Shown here: positions 35,358 to 46,806 of the stretch, piece after piece
Layout: every line of letters starts with the position of its first letter
Position numbering within the stretch: position 1 is the first letter of the stretch
Assembly (NCBI RefSeq): GCF_020184175.1
Contig: NW_026083065.1
Span: 62,001-126,000 of the forward strand
Source: Aphis gossypii
Taxonomy: Eukaryota > Arthropoda > Insecta > Hemiptera > Aphididae
DNA: 64,000 nucleotides
Reading direction: 5' to 3'
Notes under the pieces: generated by a model
The model's database searches: none
Seen by the model: the letters and a program-made list of their open reading frames with translations, nothing else
What the model was told of the DNA's origin: nothing
Position numbers and translations under genes: made by a program

Positions 35358-35837
35358 TTATATTATTTGTATTGATTTTATTTTCATTTTGTGTTGAATT
35401 ATCTGGTCTTTTGTTTCTATGATTTCTTCGTCTTCTTGTATAGGCCGGTTCCGATATTCTCTTACGTAGTTTCCGCATATTTCACAAAACATAATGTTTC
35501 CTCCTTCACTCCAAAACTGTTCCTTGTTATCATGGTCATCTCGTATATCCTGAGACGTGGACAAATATTCGCAGTTCTGGCAAAACTATGAGTACCATAT
35601 AGTTGACGTGTCGTTTTTTAAATTGTTGTCACTATTGTTTTTTGTAATGGGATTTTGTTGTGATAATTTTAAGTGATCGTAACATTCGTGTAAGAAATTA
35701 TCTACAATTTTTCCTATGGTATTAAAATCCGGAAAGACCGTATTTATTATTGTGTTATTGAATTGACGCGGGTTATATGTTTCTGTAATTATTCCTGGTG
35801 TCCAATGACAATTTTTATTGAATATCCCTATGTTTTA
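35358..35837 (-). pseudogene. Linker with paired CxxC motifs between OTU-like domain and protease
   Basis: In one minus-strand frame the sequence continues from the MITE edge with WTPGIITETYNPRQFNN, then CQNCEYL and MFCEICGNYV, interrupted by a single TAG near the first CxxC. Two CxxC pairs about 35 residues apart suggest a zinc ribbon. No family is recognised. It lies in register with the flanking polyprotein modules, so I read it as part of the same element. Confidence 0.5.
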
Positions 35838-37247
35838 GATTCTGAACGAAGTGAAGAATGTATTGATTTTACAATGGTGTGTGTTTTTTTTTTGTTTTTG
35901 TGTCTGTGTACAGCATAACTAGTCGAAATAATGCTCCAATTTCAAACAATGGGGGTGGTTTCCGATGTAAAAGTGAATATCCTTGGTGCATTATAGAGGT
36001 AAAAAGTTAACATTTTCCAACAGTTTTCAAAAAAATCGAGAAAAACAAAAAAAAAATGACGGAAAAACGGCAATTTTTACGCAAAACCAGTTTTCGACCA
36101 AATCGATTTTTTTTTATGGTAGTAATTCAAAAACTAATTACTGAAAATACTTGAAATTTTCACCAAATGTTAATGTCAGTGGTATCTGTATATAGTTAAA
36201 TTTTCAAAAAATTTTGACTGTTTTTGAGTTATTTATAGACCACTGAAATTTTCGATTTTTTTGAGAAATTTTTTTTAAAGTGTCAATAAAAATTTTTTGG
36301 ATGACCAAAAAGTTTTGAAAATTTAATACAAGGTTCCTTCTGAGTTGTTTTTATTGTAGCTAAAAAAAATTAAAAATCGTTAGTCACAATTTTTTTTTAT
36401 AAGCGTTTTTAGTTCAAATTTTTACGAAATCTGTCGAAAACGCGAAAATTTGCAAGTAATTTTGAAGTTGAAAAATCATAAAATTTTTTTCTTTTATAAC
36501 TAAGTTTTGAAAATTTGGTACAAGGTTCTCCATAAATTTTTCTTCAAATATCTGTAAAAAAAACTCTACCGGATTCAGACAAAAAATTTTTATGAGTGTT
36601 TGAAATTTAAATTTTTACAAAAACCGCGTTAAATAACAGTTTAGCCTCAAACGATTTTTGATATTTGTTATTATTCAAAAAGTATAAGTCGTAGATACTT
36701 GAAAATTTTACCAGTTATTAAGATTCGCGTTTTCTTTACGTGATTTAAATTTCAAAATATTTTGACTTTTTTTGAGCTATTTATAGACAACTGAAATTTT
36801 CAATTTTTCTGAAAAAATATTTTTGAAGTGTCGATAAAATTTTTTTGGCCAAATCAAAATACTTGAAAATTTAATGCAAAGTTCCTCATAAGTTATTATT
36901 ATAGTGATTAAAAAATTATAAGAATACATAGGCACAATTTTTTTTTATTAGCATTTGAAGTTCAAATATTGACAAAAATTCATCAAAACTATGAATACTT
37001 GCAAATTATTTTGTAGGTATATTTCATAAAATTTTTTGTATAAGTAGCTAAGAGTTGAAAATTTAATACAAGGTTTTTCATAAGTTTAGCTTACAATTAT
37101 TATAAAAGAACTTAAATGTTGTTGTATTCAGGCCATTAAAACATAAACCACCTTTTTCACCAACCACTAGAAATTATATCCTAGGCTGACAAATCATCTT
37201 CGTTCAGAATCGTTTTTCGTATACAATGATAACTATCATTGGATTCA
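35838..37247. mobile_element. GATTCTGAACGAAG-family element inserted in the OTU-like region
   Basis: Left end TTTTAGATTCTGAACGAAG. Right end is the complement of GAATCCAATGATAGTTATCA followed by GATTCTGAACGAAG, an arrangement repeated at 58617-58680. The interior matches copy 1 in inverted order. It separates the OTU-like domain from the CxxC region. Confidence 0.75.
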
Positions 37248-37660
37248 AATTTAACACTCCTATAATATATAATAATGATCCATACGGCACCTAATGTACA
37301 TCAGAGCGGTACTCACTAGCCCGCTTTTTTTTCTATTTAATTTCCAGTAAATTATAGCATTTGTGTATTCGGAATTTTCATGTATTATATATAGGTTGAA
37401 ATTAAATTGATCACATATAAACGCTAGATCGTCATCTTTGAGGTAGTAACCCGATTTGCAATTAGGAATTCCGAGCATGTTTAGTATTTCTACCGTCTTT
37501 CTATATATGCCATGTTGTTTTAAGCATATACGTAGTGCATGTGCACTGTGCAGTGTGCACCACAGTCACCGTCTGCGGGTAAGTTTTCAGATTTTATAAA
37601 TGAACCTGCAATTTGTTCGATTTCAGCCTTTAATTTATTGTTGATTATGTTATTGAAGTT
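37248..37660 (-). pseudogene. OTU-like cysteine protease domain inside the retroelement
   Basis: The minus strand reads SENLPADGDCGAHC, the Asp-Gly-Asp-Cys box of OTU peptidases, then after a one-base shift HALRICLKQHGIYRKTVEIL, YYLKDDDLAFICDQF and NLYIIHENSEYTNA, matching the helix and strands that follow the catalytic Cys in OTU folds. The frame then reads toward GSLLYIGVLNLN, where the MITE interrupts it, so the catalytic His region is not visible. OTU domains cleave ubiquitin chains, or viral polyproteins. The family call rests on the Cys box and the pattern after it; a profile search is needed to settle it. Confidence 0.6.
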
Positions 37661-37794
37661 TTTCCCTAACGTGAAGTCATTGGTTTGTGGGTCATTGTTC
37701 TGTAAGTATTTATTTTGTTTTTTGTCGTAATTCCCTGGTAATAGGCATATTAAAATTTTTATTTGTGAGTCTTGAAAAATAAATTTTATCATGG

Positions 37795-38480
37795 TAGAAA
37801 TAATCTTCCAATCTTTTTTATCTTGTCTAGTGCAAATTTTTGGTAGTGCTTAAGTAGTAATATTATTTTCTATGCAAAATTCTCTAGTATTAATTAGTGT
37901 GTTAAAAATGTTAGAATACGCTGATAGCTGATTTATCGTAATACTTATTTTTTGTTATGAGGTATAGAATCCATTGTCTTCCGTTTTTCAAGTAAGCAAT
38001 TTCGGTAGTCTTTTTCTGTTGGGCTATTAAATTTTTCACGTTATTGAATTTATTTCTAAATTGTAATGCGATTCCTTTTGACATGGTAAGGCATTGGCTT
38101 ATGCAATGACCGATTGCGATATGATTAGGTAATGAAAAAATATGTACTATCTGTTCACTATAATCGCATAGGAAGTTGGTTCTATTATTATTGCTGAGTA
38201 GGAATTTTTGAAATTCATTTAGTGGGTTCAAACTACTTATTCTTACGATGTTTTCTATAATTTTTTCGTCTTTGTTGTATACTTCTTTATTTATTAATTT
38301 ATTTGAATTTAATGATTTGTACCAATTTTCTACATATTGTATATAATTATTTTTTTCAGTTTGCTTATCTTTATTAAATTTTGAGGTGTCGGTATTAGTA
38401 TTAATATTATTTGTTTCCCGAGTTAGATATTCCGATTTTTCATTTAACTCGGGTACTATTCGTTTTTTGAAAAATGGCAA
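37795..38480 (-). pseudogene. Macro domain of the TARG1/OARD1 type at the start of Pol
   Basis: After a basic/Asn-rich lead the frame contains IAIGHCISQCLTMSKGIALQ, FRNKFNNVKNLIAQQKKT, WILYLITKNKYYDKSAI and, in the adjoining frame, ALPKICTRQDKKDW and IKILICLLP. This is the order of a TARG1-like macro domain: substrate strand with HCIS, MxxGIA helix, YYLITK strand, PxIGxGxDxxxW loop, final strand. Known TARG1 proteins remove ADP-ribose from proteins. Decay is slight: one frameshift near 37920 and TAA at 37852-37850 where family members have a sense codon before ALPKI. It follows gag through a -1 frameshift site, so it would form the N-terminus of Pol. Confidence 0.75.
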
Positions 38481-39521
38481 TCATTTGCATAGTGTCCTTT
38501 TTTGTTGCATTTGTAACATGTTGATCTCGAGTATTTTTCTCTACTGTTTTCCCTACTGTATTGTTTGGTATTTGAATTATTTCCACGATCTTTGCTTCTA
38601 TTTTTAGACCTGTCGTATGAGTTTTTCCTCTCTCTTGAATAAGACCTATCCCTTTCTCTACTGTTCTCTCTGTATCCTTTATTATCGTATGTATCTCTGT
38701 ATTTATTATTGTTATACCTATCAGGGTAAGGACTATTTTCTCTATAATTGTTCCAACCTTTATAATTTGATTTGCCTGAATATGGACTTTTATCTCTGTT
38801 GCTAGATCTATCTTCAAAATTTACTATCTTGTCATATTTTTTAAAATTACTCATTTCGGTGCATAATTTATCAATTTTATTCTTATAATAACTGTCTATT
38901 TCTTCTAATTTTGTATTTAGACGTTTAATTTCTTGATTACTGTCTCTAGTTTCGGTATTTAATTGCATAACTTGTTTGTTTAATATTGCCGTATATTCGT
39001 TAAGTCCTGAGGTTCTTGAATTAATTCTAAATTGCATTAGTTCGTATTTTTTCAAATTTTCTTTTAACTTTTTTAAATTACTGTTGTCGTGAAGCGAAAT
39101 TGCGTGTAATACCTATAGGTTCTCTTATGCCTTTAAGTATATAAACACAAATATCTTCCTCTTTCATATCTTTGTCTACTTGATTACATAAGTATTCTAT
39201 TTCTGTAACAAAACTAGAAGTTGACTCTAAATCGTTTTGTTTCCTATTTTCTAATTTGTCCTTTAAAATTATGGAGTATCCTATAGGTTGAAATTCGTTA
39301 ATAAATTCACTTTTTAAATTTTCCCATGACCAGTTCCGTCCTTTGTTTTCCAAGTTTTGTAGAAATTTATTAGCTGTGTCTTTTAAAAATATTGATAAAA
39401 ATTTTATTTTTTCATTGTCGTCCCAATTGTTTATTTGTGCTGCTTTTTCATATTGTAAAATAAATGTTTTAATGTCCCCGTGTCCGGAAAAGCTGTCTGG
39501 TTTAATTATTATTTTTTCCAT
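38456..39521 (-). pseudogene. gag: Gag core and zinc-knuckle region of the macro-OTU retroelement
   Basis: 39521-39078 encodes a retrotransposon Gag core (IIIKPDSFSGHGDIKTFILQ; WSWENLKSEFINEF). 39055-38456 is in another frame and encodes a coiled coil, a Ser/Arg/Asn/Tyr-rich basic region and one knuckle, CYKCNKKGHYANDC, six residues before the stop. The break near 39070 is a small indel. Upstream sequence to 39886 continues the protein in fragments. The end of this frame carries the A AAA AAC heptamer that would join it to the macro-OTU polyprotein. Confidence 0.75.
38462..38468 (-). promoter_or_regulatory. Canonical -1 ribosomal frameshift heptamer A AAA AAC
   Basis: In gag frame the codons are TCA AAA AAC GAA TAG, so the heptamer is in the correct register two codons before the stop. 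A -1 slip continues as RIVPELNEKSEYL into the macro domain. This is the X XXY YYZ type used by several retroviruses. A downstream pseudoknot was not assessed. Confidence 0.65.
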
Positions 39522-40421
39522 TTTGTGTTTTGAATTTTTATTTGCTATATGTAGTTTTTCGGGTTTGTTTTCTATTACAGATTTCGAGTTACTAAAAAAG
39601 GTAGTATTTAAATTTGATTCTGTTTTATTTGCACTTTCAATATCTTCGTATATATATGTTCTCTTTTTGTTGTTTCGGTATGATCTAAGTTGATTAAGTT
39701 ATTATATTTGTTATCAGGGCCTTGTTCTAAATTATTTTGATATAAATTATTACTAGTATTTAAACATTTATCTGCCTGAGTTATTAATTTATTTGCGTTA
39801 TTTCCTAATATGTTAGATATTTTAGAAGGTCGTTAGCAGTTGTTTTAGGTTTATTATTAGCGCTATTACTTGTTTCCGGACGTGAACAGTGCCGCAACAA
39901 TAGGGGACGCAAGGTATGCGTTGCATTCCCTAGCCAGGTTTTTATGTTTAAATGGGGGGCCCATCATCAAAAGAAAAAATTAAGTCCTCGATTATTAAAA
40001 AAGAAGATGAAAAATTTACAATATTCTATATTTCTATAATAAATTGTTATTATTTTACAATCAAATGCCAAATGATGTTAATATAAATTATAAATAAGTA
40101 TCCGATAAAATTGAGACCACCGATAAGCTTGTTTACATTTACGATGGTAATTCACATTTGAAAATTAAAAATAGATTTATTTATAACTCTCAACATTGTA
40201 CACACGCTAACACACGCATGGACATACAATCACATATCAGTATTCAGTAACCAGTATTCAGTATACCTGCTTGTATATGGCAGAACGCACTAAATAGTGA
40301 ATTCGCTTATATTTATGGTTATAATTATTTTAAAAATATTTTAATTCTTTGCTGAGCGTTGAGCTTTGATTTTATTGTTTTACTATCGTTTTTACTACCT
40401 AACTTAAAAATTCTTTGAAAA

Positions 40422-43400
40422 ATGATGAAATCCAAAGTACTTAGTGGTTCAGCTAAAAGGAAAAAAAAAGAAGAGGAAAAGCAAATTATTTTAAAAACTA
40501 ATAAAAAAATTAAAAGTTTTTTTAAAGTGGATCAACATGAACAAAGTAAGTTTTATTTGAAATATTTCATTTTTGTAGTTAAATTATTTTTGAAAACTTT
40601 ACAAATTGCTAAGTATACTCGTAACTTGACATATAGTATACCAATACAATTATACAATAAATTACTGTGTGTATTATTGTAGTCAGTAGCTACTAGTAGC
40701 ATATCTAACTACCTAGGTATTAAAAAAAAATATATTTGATTACCAATATTTAAGTATTGTACAATACTATATTTTATATTATGTTAATTTATAAAAAAAT
40801 GTGACGAAAATGTTTTTCAAACATTTATTTTAGATGAAAATGCTCATCTAGAACATAATGAGGTCGAATCAGTTATATTGAACACAGAATCAACTGCAAT
40901 AAATGGTACTTAATAATTAATTTTATTATTATTGTATATATATTTTTTCCTAAATAGTTCAAATTTTTAACTAAACATTATAATATTATTATTTACATAA
41001 AAATTTTAATAAATAACAGTAAATAATAAATAATGTTTTCTAAAATGTATTTTAGATGAAAGTGCTCATCTAGAACATAATGAGGTCGAATCAGTTATAT
41101 TGAACACAGAATCAACTGCAATAAATGGTACTTAATAATTAATTTTATTATTATTGTGTATATATTTTTTCCTAAATAGTTTACATTCTTTAACTAAACA
41201 AACATTAACAAACAAAGATTTACTTTTACTCAATTTTAAACATAATAGAAATTTCCTGAGTATTTTATGTAATAACTAAGAAATTCATTATATAACAAAC
41301 CTAATTATTTTTATTTTACTGACTTATTACTTATATAACTTATTTATTATCTTTTATTTTAATCAGTTGTTTTTTGTTTTTTAGTGGAAAATATTACACT
41401 TGATTTGAATTCAGAATACCCTACTGATAGAGGCAAGTTCACTGACAACATAACTGATTTTAACTTAAAAAAACAAATTATTGCATATGGTCCATGTAAG
41501 CCAACAAACCAATATTTTTTGAAAAATGTCAGTTTGAAAGAATCAGGTCGTTCTTTTTCAATTGATTATTATCATTTGACTACTAAAACTGGAATGAAAA
41601 TTCCAAGGCAATGGTTATGTTTTTCAGTTATAATGAATAAGGTATACTGTGAAACTTGTTGGCTCTTTGCTAACAGATTGAACGGAAATTTCAAGTATAA
41701 TTGGATTCATGGTATATGTGACTGGCAAAATTTGAGTACAAAAATAATGAAACATGAAAAATCCCATCAACACTTAGAAGCTGTTCAAATACGATTACTC
41801 TGGGTTAAAAATGAAACAATCGAAAAAAATTTAGAGAAACAAATTTCGATTGAAGCTCAATTTTGGAAAGATGTTTTGACTAGATTAATAAAAATTATTT
41901 TATGTCTTACTGCTGGAAACTGTGCATTAAGAGGAAATGAAGGGAAAAAAAATACTGTTTCAGAAGGGAATTTTCTACGCACCGTTAAACTTCTTGCCGA
42001 ATATGATCCTGTATTGAACAGATTACTTTACACTGAAGAAATGAAAATAAAATATCTTAGTTGGAAAATACAGAATGAGCTCATCGAACTATTGGCGTTT
42101 AATGTTAAAAAATTAATCTGTGACGAGATTCGAAATGCTCAATGCTTTACTATAATAATGGACTCTACTCAAGATATCACAAAAGTAGACCAGGTTAGTT
42201 TAATTATAAGATATGTTGTAGTTGATTATGATGAAAAATCTTTCAAAATAATGGAATCTTTTTTGGGATTTTATCCATTAATTAATCATGGAGCTGAAGA
42301 TCATGTTAATTTAATTTATGAAATATTGAACAATTGTAACTTGGACATAAAAAGATGTAGAGGTCAAGGGTATGATGGGGCATCAGTTATGAGTGGTGCA
42401 TATACTGGTGTCCAAAAAAGGATTTCAGATGTTGTACCAAGTGCTTCCTACATTCATTGCACAGCTCATAACCTCAATTTGGTTATTTCTGATATTGCTA
42501 AAAGCTCTCAAAAAGTAGCTTTATTCTTTGATGTTGTACAAGATATATTTCTGTTTTTTAGCAAGAGTGCACCTAGATGGACATCATTGGCTTTTGGCGA
42601 AAAGATTGCAGATCAAATAAGAAATAAAGTATTAAAAAAAGTGTGTGCCACTCGATGGGAAGCAAGACACAGCGCTGTGTATTCCCTTAAATTTAATTTT
42701 ATAAACGTTTTAAAATCTTTAACTAATATATTATTAACAAGTGATAAAACTGATGAAAAAAATAGAGCTAAATCACTGAAAAAAAAAATGGAATCATTTG
42801 AATTTGTTATGTTAATGACCATTTGGGAAAATATTTTAAAACCTTTATCGGTTGTATCAAAGGTACTACAATCACCACAAACCAATCTTCACAAGGCATG
42901 TGACTTATTGCAAGGAACAATTTTATCAATTGAAAAAATGAGAGGAGATTATGATGAACTCGTTGCATCAGCAACTGGATTATGTCATAAATGGGGTATA
43001 TCTATTACAAAACCTACAACCCGTAAAATATATTCAAAACAATACTTTGGAGAAATTCAAGGAGATAGACGATTTGATGTGCCCGAAGAAAAATTTCGTG
43101 TAGCAATTTTTTATCCTCTCATTGATACAGCTTTATTTCAGTTGCGAGATCGATTTAAAGGACTTCATTCTGTTTCAAGAAATTTTGAATTTTTACTTCC
43201 ACAAAATATAGTTGCCATGAAAGAGTCAGAAATAGTTAAATCTTGTTATGATTTCATATCATTTTACAATAATGATGTCACAACAGATTTGATAAGACAA
43301 CTAATTTCATTAAAAGAATTTATTATAAATACAAAAATTCAAACTATTCAAGAATTGACATATTTTGTAATTGAAAATGATCTTTCATCACTGTACAGTG

Positions 43401-43639
43401 AAATTCTGACTGCTTCTATTATATACTTAAGTCTTCCAGTTACCGTCGCTACAGCCGAAAGGTCATTTTCAAAATTAAAATTATTGAAAAACTATCTTCG
43501 GAATTCAATTTCACAAGACAGATTAACTGGCATCAGTATACTTAACATAGAAAAATCAAAAACTAAAGAACTTGATCTTGACAAATTGATAAATGACTTT
43601 GCTAACATTAAATCTAGAAAGAAAAACTTTTTAAAATAA
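40422..43639 (+). CDS. hAT transposase (ZMYM1-like), 4 exons, intact, 840 aa
   Basis: Exons 40422-40545, 40834-40905, 41056-41127 and 41385-43639 join in phase with GT-AG borders, 841 codons including stop. Exon 1 is basic (KRKKKEEEKQ), probably a nuclear localisation signal. Exons 2 and 3 are tandem duplicates of one 24-codon exon. Exon 4 carries a TTF-type zinc finger (WLCFSVIMNKVYCETCWLF ... HEKSHQHLEA), a DUF4371-type region (MDSTQDITKVDQVSL; CRGQGYDGASVMSG; YIHCTAHNLNLV; CATRWEARH) and the hAT dimerisation tail (LPVTVATAERSFSKLKLL). RNase H-like catalysis with an inserted helical domain is typical of the family. No lesion seen. Confidence 0.92.
40834..41195 (+). repeat. Tandem exon duplication, period 222 bp
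   Basis: 40834-40905 and 41056-41127 differ in one base of the exon (AAT versus AGT codon), and the following intron starts are nearly identical (GTACTTAATAATTAATTTTA). The duplicated exon is 72 bp, so either or both copies keep frame. Confidence 0.9.
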
Positions 43640-43959
43640 AATCACTGTTAAATTTGAATGTAATATTGTTTAATAAATTAATTGCTTTTTATTAATTTCA
43701 CTACTTGAATGCTAATAACTGATGTATTATTAAAGTTGTGTTTAAGAATATGATAAACTTAATATAACTAACATGAATTGAAAAATTTTAAAAATTGGTA
43801 GCTATGTATTTTGTCTTGTATTAGGGGTAGGTATATCAAAGGTTAGTTGCAACACTAACTTTTTTTTATTATACTGTAATACGAGTATAAGGGGTGGGGC
43901 ATAACATTTTTCGCATTAGGGCCCCACAAAACCTAATTGCGGCACTGGACGTGAATCAC

Positions 43960-44241
43960 TTAAATTGCTTGTATAAGTAATTCCTTAATATCAATTCTAT
44001 CTGTTATTGAATTTTTTTGAACTTGGTGTTTTTGTGGATCGCTTAAGGTTTCTTCTATGTCGTCTAATTCTAATATCCCCTTATAATATTTAGATAATCT
44101 AGCCCTTAGGTTATCTACGGTTCCTACACTTTTTAATTGTTTAGATTTGCATGCTTCAATAAGATTTGGTTTCTTTTGTAAATAGATATCTGTTAATTTT
44201 GTAATTTTTTCCCCAAAAGCTATAAGATGTTCGTCATTCAT
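43960..44241 (-). pseudogene. Gag N-terminal segment of the macro-OTU retroelement
   Basis: A 93-aa frame starting MNDEHLIAFGEKITKLTDIY with LKSVGTVDNLRARLSKYYKG, a SAP-like pattern seen at the start of several gypsy Gags. It stops at TAA just before the hAT target site. In the next frame the reading DSRPETSNSANNKPK continues across the hAT site, so a one-base shift separates the parts. Confidence 0.55.
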
Positions 44242-44749
44242 ATCATAATAAAATTAGTTTACTTAACTTATACTTAAAACTAACTTTTTAATTTAATTTA
44301 AATTTAAATTTTAATTTTTGCGGTCATCTATTATGAAAAAAAAAATCCTGTACAAAAAAAAAAAATCCTAGTCTACAATCCTAATATTAATATCTATGTA
44401 TATTACAAATCGCTGCTCACCTTGACGTATACGTCGTATTGACTGTAGACGATTCGCAAAATTGTACTCACGTGGCACAAGCGTTGTCTTGTCGGCAAGA
44501 CAAAAATCGAGCGTGTATTTGTTACCCACACGGTATACAAACACACAAAATCGCGTTCTGGGTTTCTACCGAAACGTACACAATTGTCGTACTTCACTTG
44601 TACCAAAAAAAATTAGGTGTGAATCCAGACCACACGTAAAATTTTTGTACTTCTCGTACATATACACTTCGAAAAAATAAACGTGCCAAGGTTGAGGTAC
44701 CAGGGCAAACGCACAAAAAAAAAAAAATGTCTCCGACCGTGGATAAAAA

Positions 44750-44764
44750 CCCCGTTGGGCGCAA
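44750..44764 (-). other. Candidate primer-binding site (tRNA-Lys-like)
   Basis: The minus strand reads TTGCGCCCAACGGGG, similar to the tRNA-Lys-type PBS TGGCGCCCAACG. It lies upstream of gag and just inside the sequence leading to the right LTR-like repeat, the correct place for first-strand priming. Confidence 0.35.
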
Positions 44765-44912
44765 CTTTGTGGTATACCCGTATTTCAGTATACACGGTAT
44801 AACCAACTAAGTACGTCTTACCCTAGTATTCGCTAGTTAATGACACTCTCTAAAATAAATTAGAATGGCACTGTTAACTAGTAAGGTACGATGGTGTGCG
44901 CTTGTCGATTTC

Positions 44913-45227
44913 ACACGTACGATCGTCGTACCTACACTCTCGCCGACTCACTCAGCGACAGCGGGATTCCCCCTGCCCGTGTGTACGGCGGTCTTATATA
45001 CGAAATTTTCTTGTTGCCTTAGCACATTTTGCTTCACCTTCCTTTCCCGTATTTTATTTAAAAATATTCTTTTATACATATTAAGTAATAATTTTGGACG
45101 ACTGTCTACAATATACGACACTTACGAAGGGTTTTTATCGTGATTAGTATTATATACCATCATACTATTATTTTATTACAACACTATACTTATATTTAAG
45201 CACTTTAAAGTTATAATATTTTTCGTA
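44913..45227 (-). repeat. LTR-like direct repeat, right copy
   Basis: About 98% identical to 30548-30860, including the TATA-like box on the minus strand (complement of CTTATATA at 44993-45000). In the right position to be the 5' LTR promoter of the macro-OTU element. Confidence 0.55.
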
Positions 45228-45939
45228 ACCACGGATAATTTAATTTATTTATAATTCATTATTATTTACTAATAAGAGTTTATTCATTATAAATAAAGAA
45301 TTTATTTTATAGAATAATGATATATTATTATTAATTGGTACTTAATTAAAAGATTATAATTCGATTTTTTATTATTATTATTAACTAAACATTATAATAT
45401 ATATGTTATATTGTTTTTACATATAAATAATTTGTACGTATACAATTTTCAGATTAAAATGAATTGTCCAGCGAGGCGTTACTATTTTTACTTATAAATT
45501 ATAAATTAATAAATTGATTTTGCTTATATTCTTGGTTTTTTTTTTAAATTGTATCAATAAGTCGCCCCCCCCTTGAAAATAGGGCCAGAGACGCCCTTGG
45601 GGGAAACGATAGTGACTTAATCGATTTAAATCAAACTTTTCGTACTACTGAATTACCAGAAGAAATCGAAATGGCATCATAATCCAATTATCTAATTATC
45701 TATTATTAAATATAATATATTAATATACAGTATTCTAAATCTAAACAACTAATATCAGCTCAGGGTAACAGGAATGATGTAATTAAATAATAGTGTAATA
45801 TGCCGGATTACTACAGATTCGTGAATAGTGTGAGCACTCAATTGTAGCTCTCGCACAGGTTTATCAATTTTGAGAAATGAAAATTACAAATTTACAGAAC
45901 ATTTTGTTTTTATCACTGAAAATTCTTATAGGTTCATAT
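45228..45939. other. Spacer with repeat debris
   Basis: 45228-45273 matches 31136-31181. At 45600-45683 a short plus-strand stretch reads NDSDLIDLNQTFRTTELPEE and ends in TAA; its first residues recur at 31282-31304. Possibly the tail of an otherwise lost element gene. Confidence 0.35.
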
Positions 45940-46560
45940 GATTATACGTACATTATTATTCCCAGCTCGAATTTCCTCAATAGATCTGTTTTCGTTATTT
46001 TCATTATTTCCCCCTTCTAATCTTTTTTTATCTTTTAGCTTTCGACATTCGCTAATATCATGATTCGGTTTTTTACAGTACTTGCAAAATTTGCTAGAAT
46101 ATTCTCGTTTTATCTCAGTACTTGTACTTTGACCGCTGTTTGGATTCCTAAAATTAGGTATTTATTTTCGCTCGTCCTACATTCGTTTGCGTAATGACCT
46201 AATCGTTCACAACGGTGGCATTTTATCGAACTTTTATCTTTTATACTCTTTTTATCAAATTTATTTTTATTATTTTGGGACTTATTATACCCGTGTGCAC
46301 TTCTAAAATACTCGGTCGATTTCTCTTCCTCCATTGCGTGTAAAACCGCCTCCTCAAATATTTTAATGTTACGCGCTTTTAATATTATACCGATGGATTG
46401 CGATATGCCTGTTATGAATACGCTTAGTGCGTGCGTTAGTAATTCCTCCCAGGTATTGATTTCTTTATATCGGACCACCTCAAAAGCGTTACCCTTTAAT
46501 TGAGCTATTATCGGAAATATTTTTAAAAATGAATTCGCATTTAGTTTCAAAAGACGCTAA
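45940..46560 (-). pseudogene. Gag relic related to the first gypsy element
   Basis: 46550-46110 encodes part of a Gag core (IAQLKGNAFEVVRYKEINTW; AISL-type helix IFEEAVLHAMEEE) and a knuckle CHRCERLGHYANEC. The adjoining frame down to about 45940 supplies the second knuckle, CKYCKKPNHDISEC. Order and spacing match the Gag at 145-1107, but half of the core is missing and a frameshift lies between the knuckles. No pol follows. Confidence 0.7.
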
Positions 46561-46806
46561 ATCTGATTCTGATCATCCCGAGAAAGAAGGTACTAACTTG
46601 AGTGCCCCCTCAAAATCTAACGTTTCTGTGTTTACCACTTTGATTTTTAGTGTTTCTGGGTTATAAGCTACAACTTGCCAATTTGTATTTATACTTTTAG
46701 ACCTACAAAATATTATTCAAATGACTTACATAAATTGCATGTTTTTGAAAACTGTTTTGCTCTTGGAAATGATATAGAAATTCCGCCCTTCCTGAACTGC
46801 CCTGGG

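Larger units (their letters stand above)
39887..43947 (+). mobile_element. Complete hAT transposon, 4061 bp
   Basis: Ends CAGTGCCGCAA... and ...TTGCGGCACTG are flanked by identical 8-bp duplications GACGTGAA (39879-39886 and 43948-43955). It is inserted in gag of the macro-OTU retroelement, opposite in strand. Its single gene is open through four exons, and removing the element plus one duplication rejoins the gag sequence. Intact ends, duplication and transposase together suggest a recently mobile, possibly autonomous copy. Confidence 0.93.
32829..45227 (-). mobile_element. Gypsy-type retrotransposon with macro and OTU domains, decayed, host to nested insertions
   Basis: Reading on the minus strand: LTR-like repeat, possible primer-binding site, Gag N-terminus, [hAT insertion], Gag core and zinc knuckle, A AAA AAC frameshift heptamer, macro domain, OTU-like domain, [MITE], CxxC region, aspartic protease, [RT missing], RNase H, integrase, polypurine tract. 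All retroelement modules lie in one order on one strand, so macro and OTU appear to be part of the polyprotein, not a chance neighbour. Many frameshifts and stops show that it is dead. Outer borders are uncertain because the direct repeats do not extend to a clean TG...CA. Confidence 0.7.

Noticed and set aside
44403..45143. Several 60-92-aa frames on both strands
   Set aside because: They fall in the putative LTR and leader, overlap each other and have no recognisable content.
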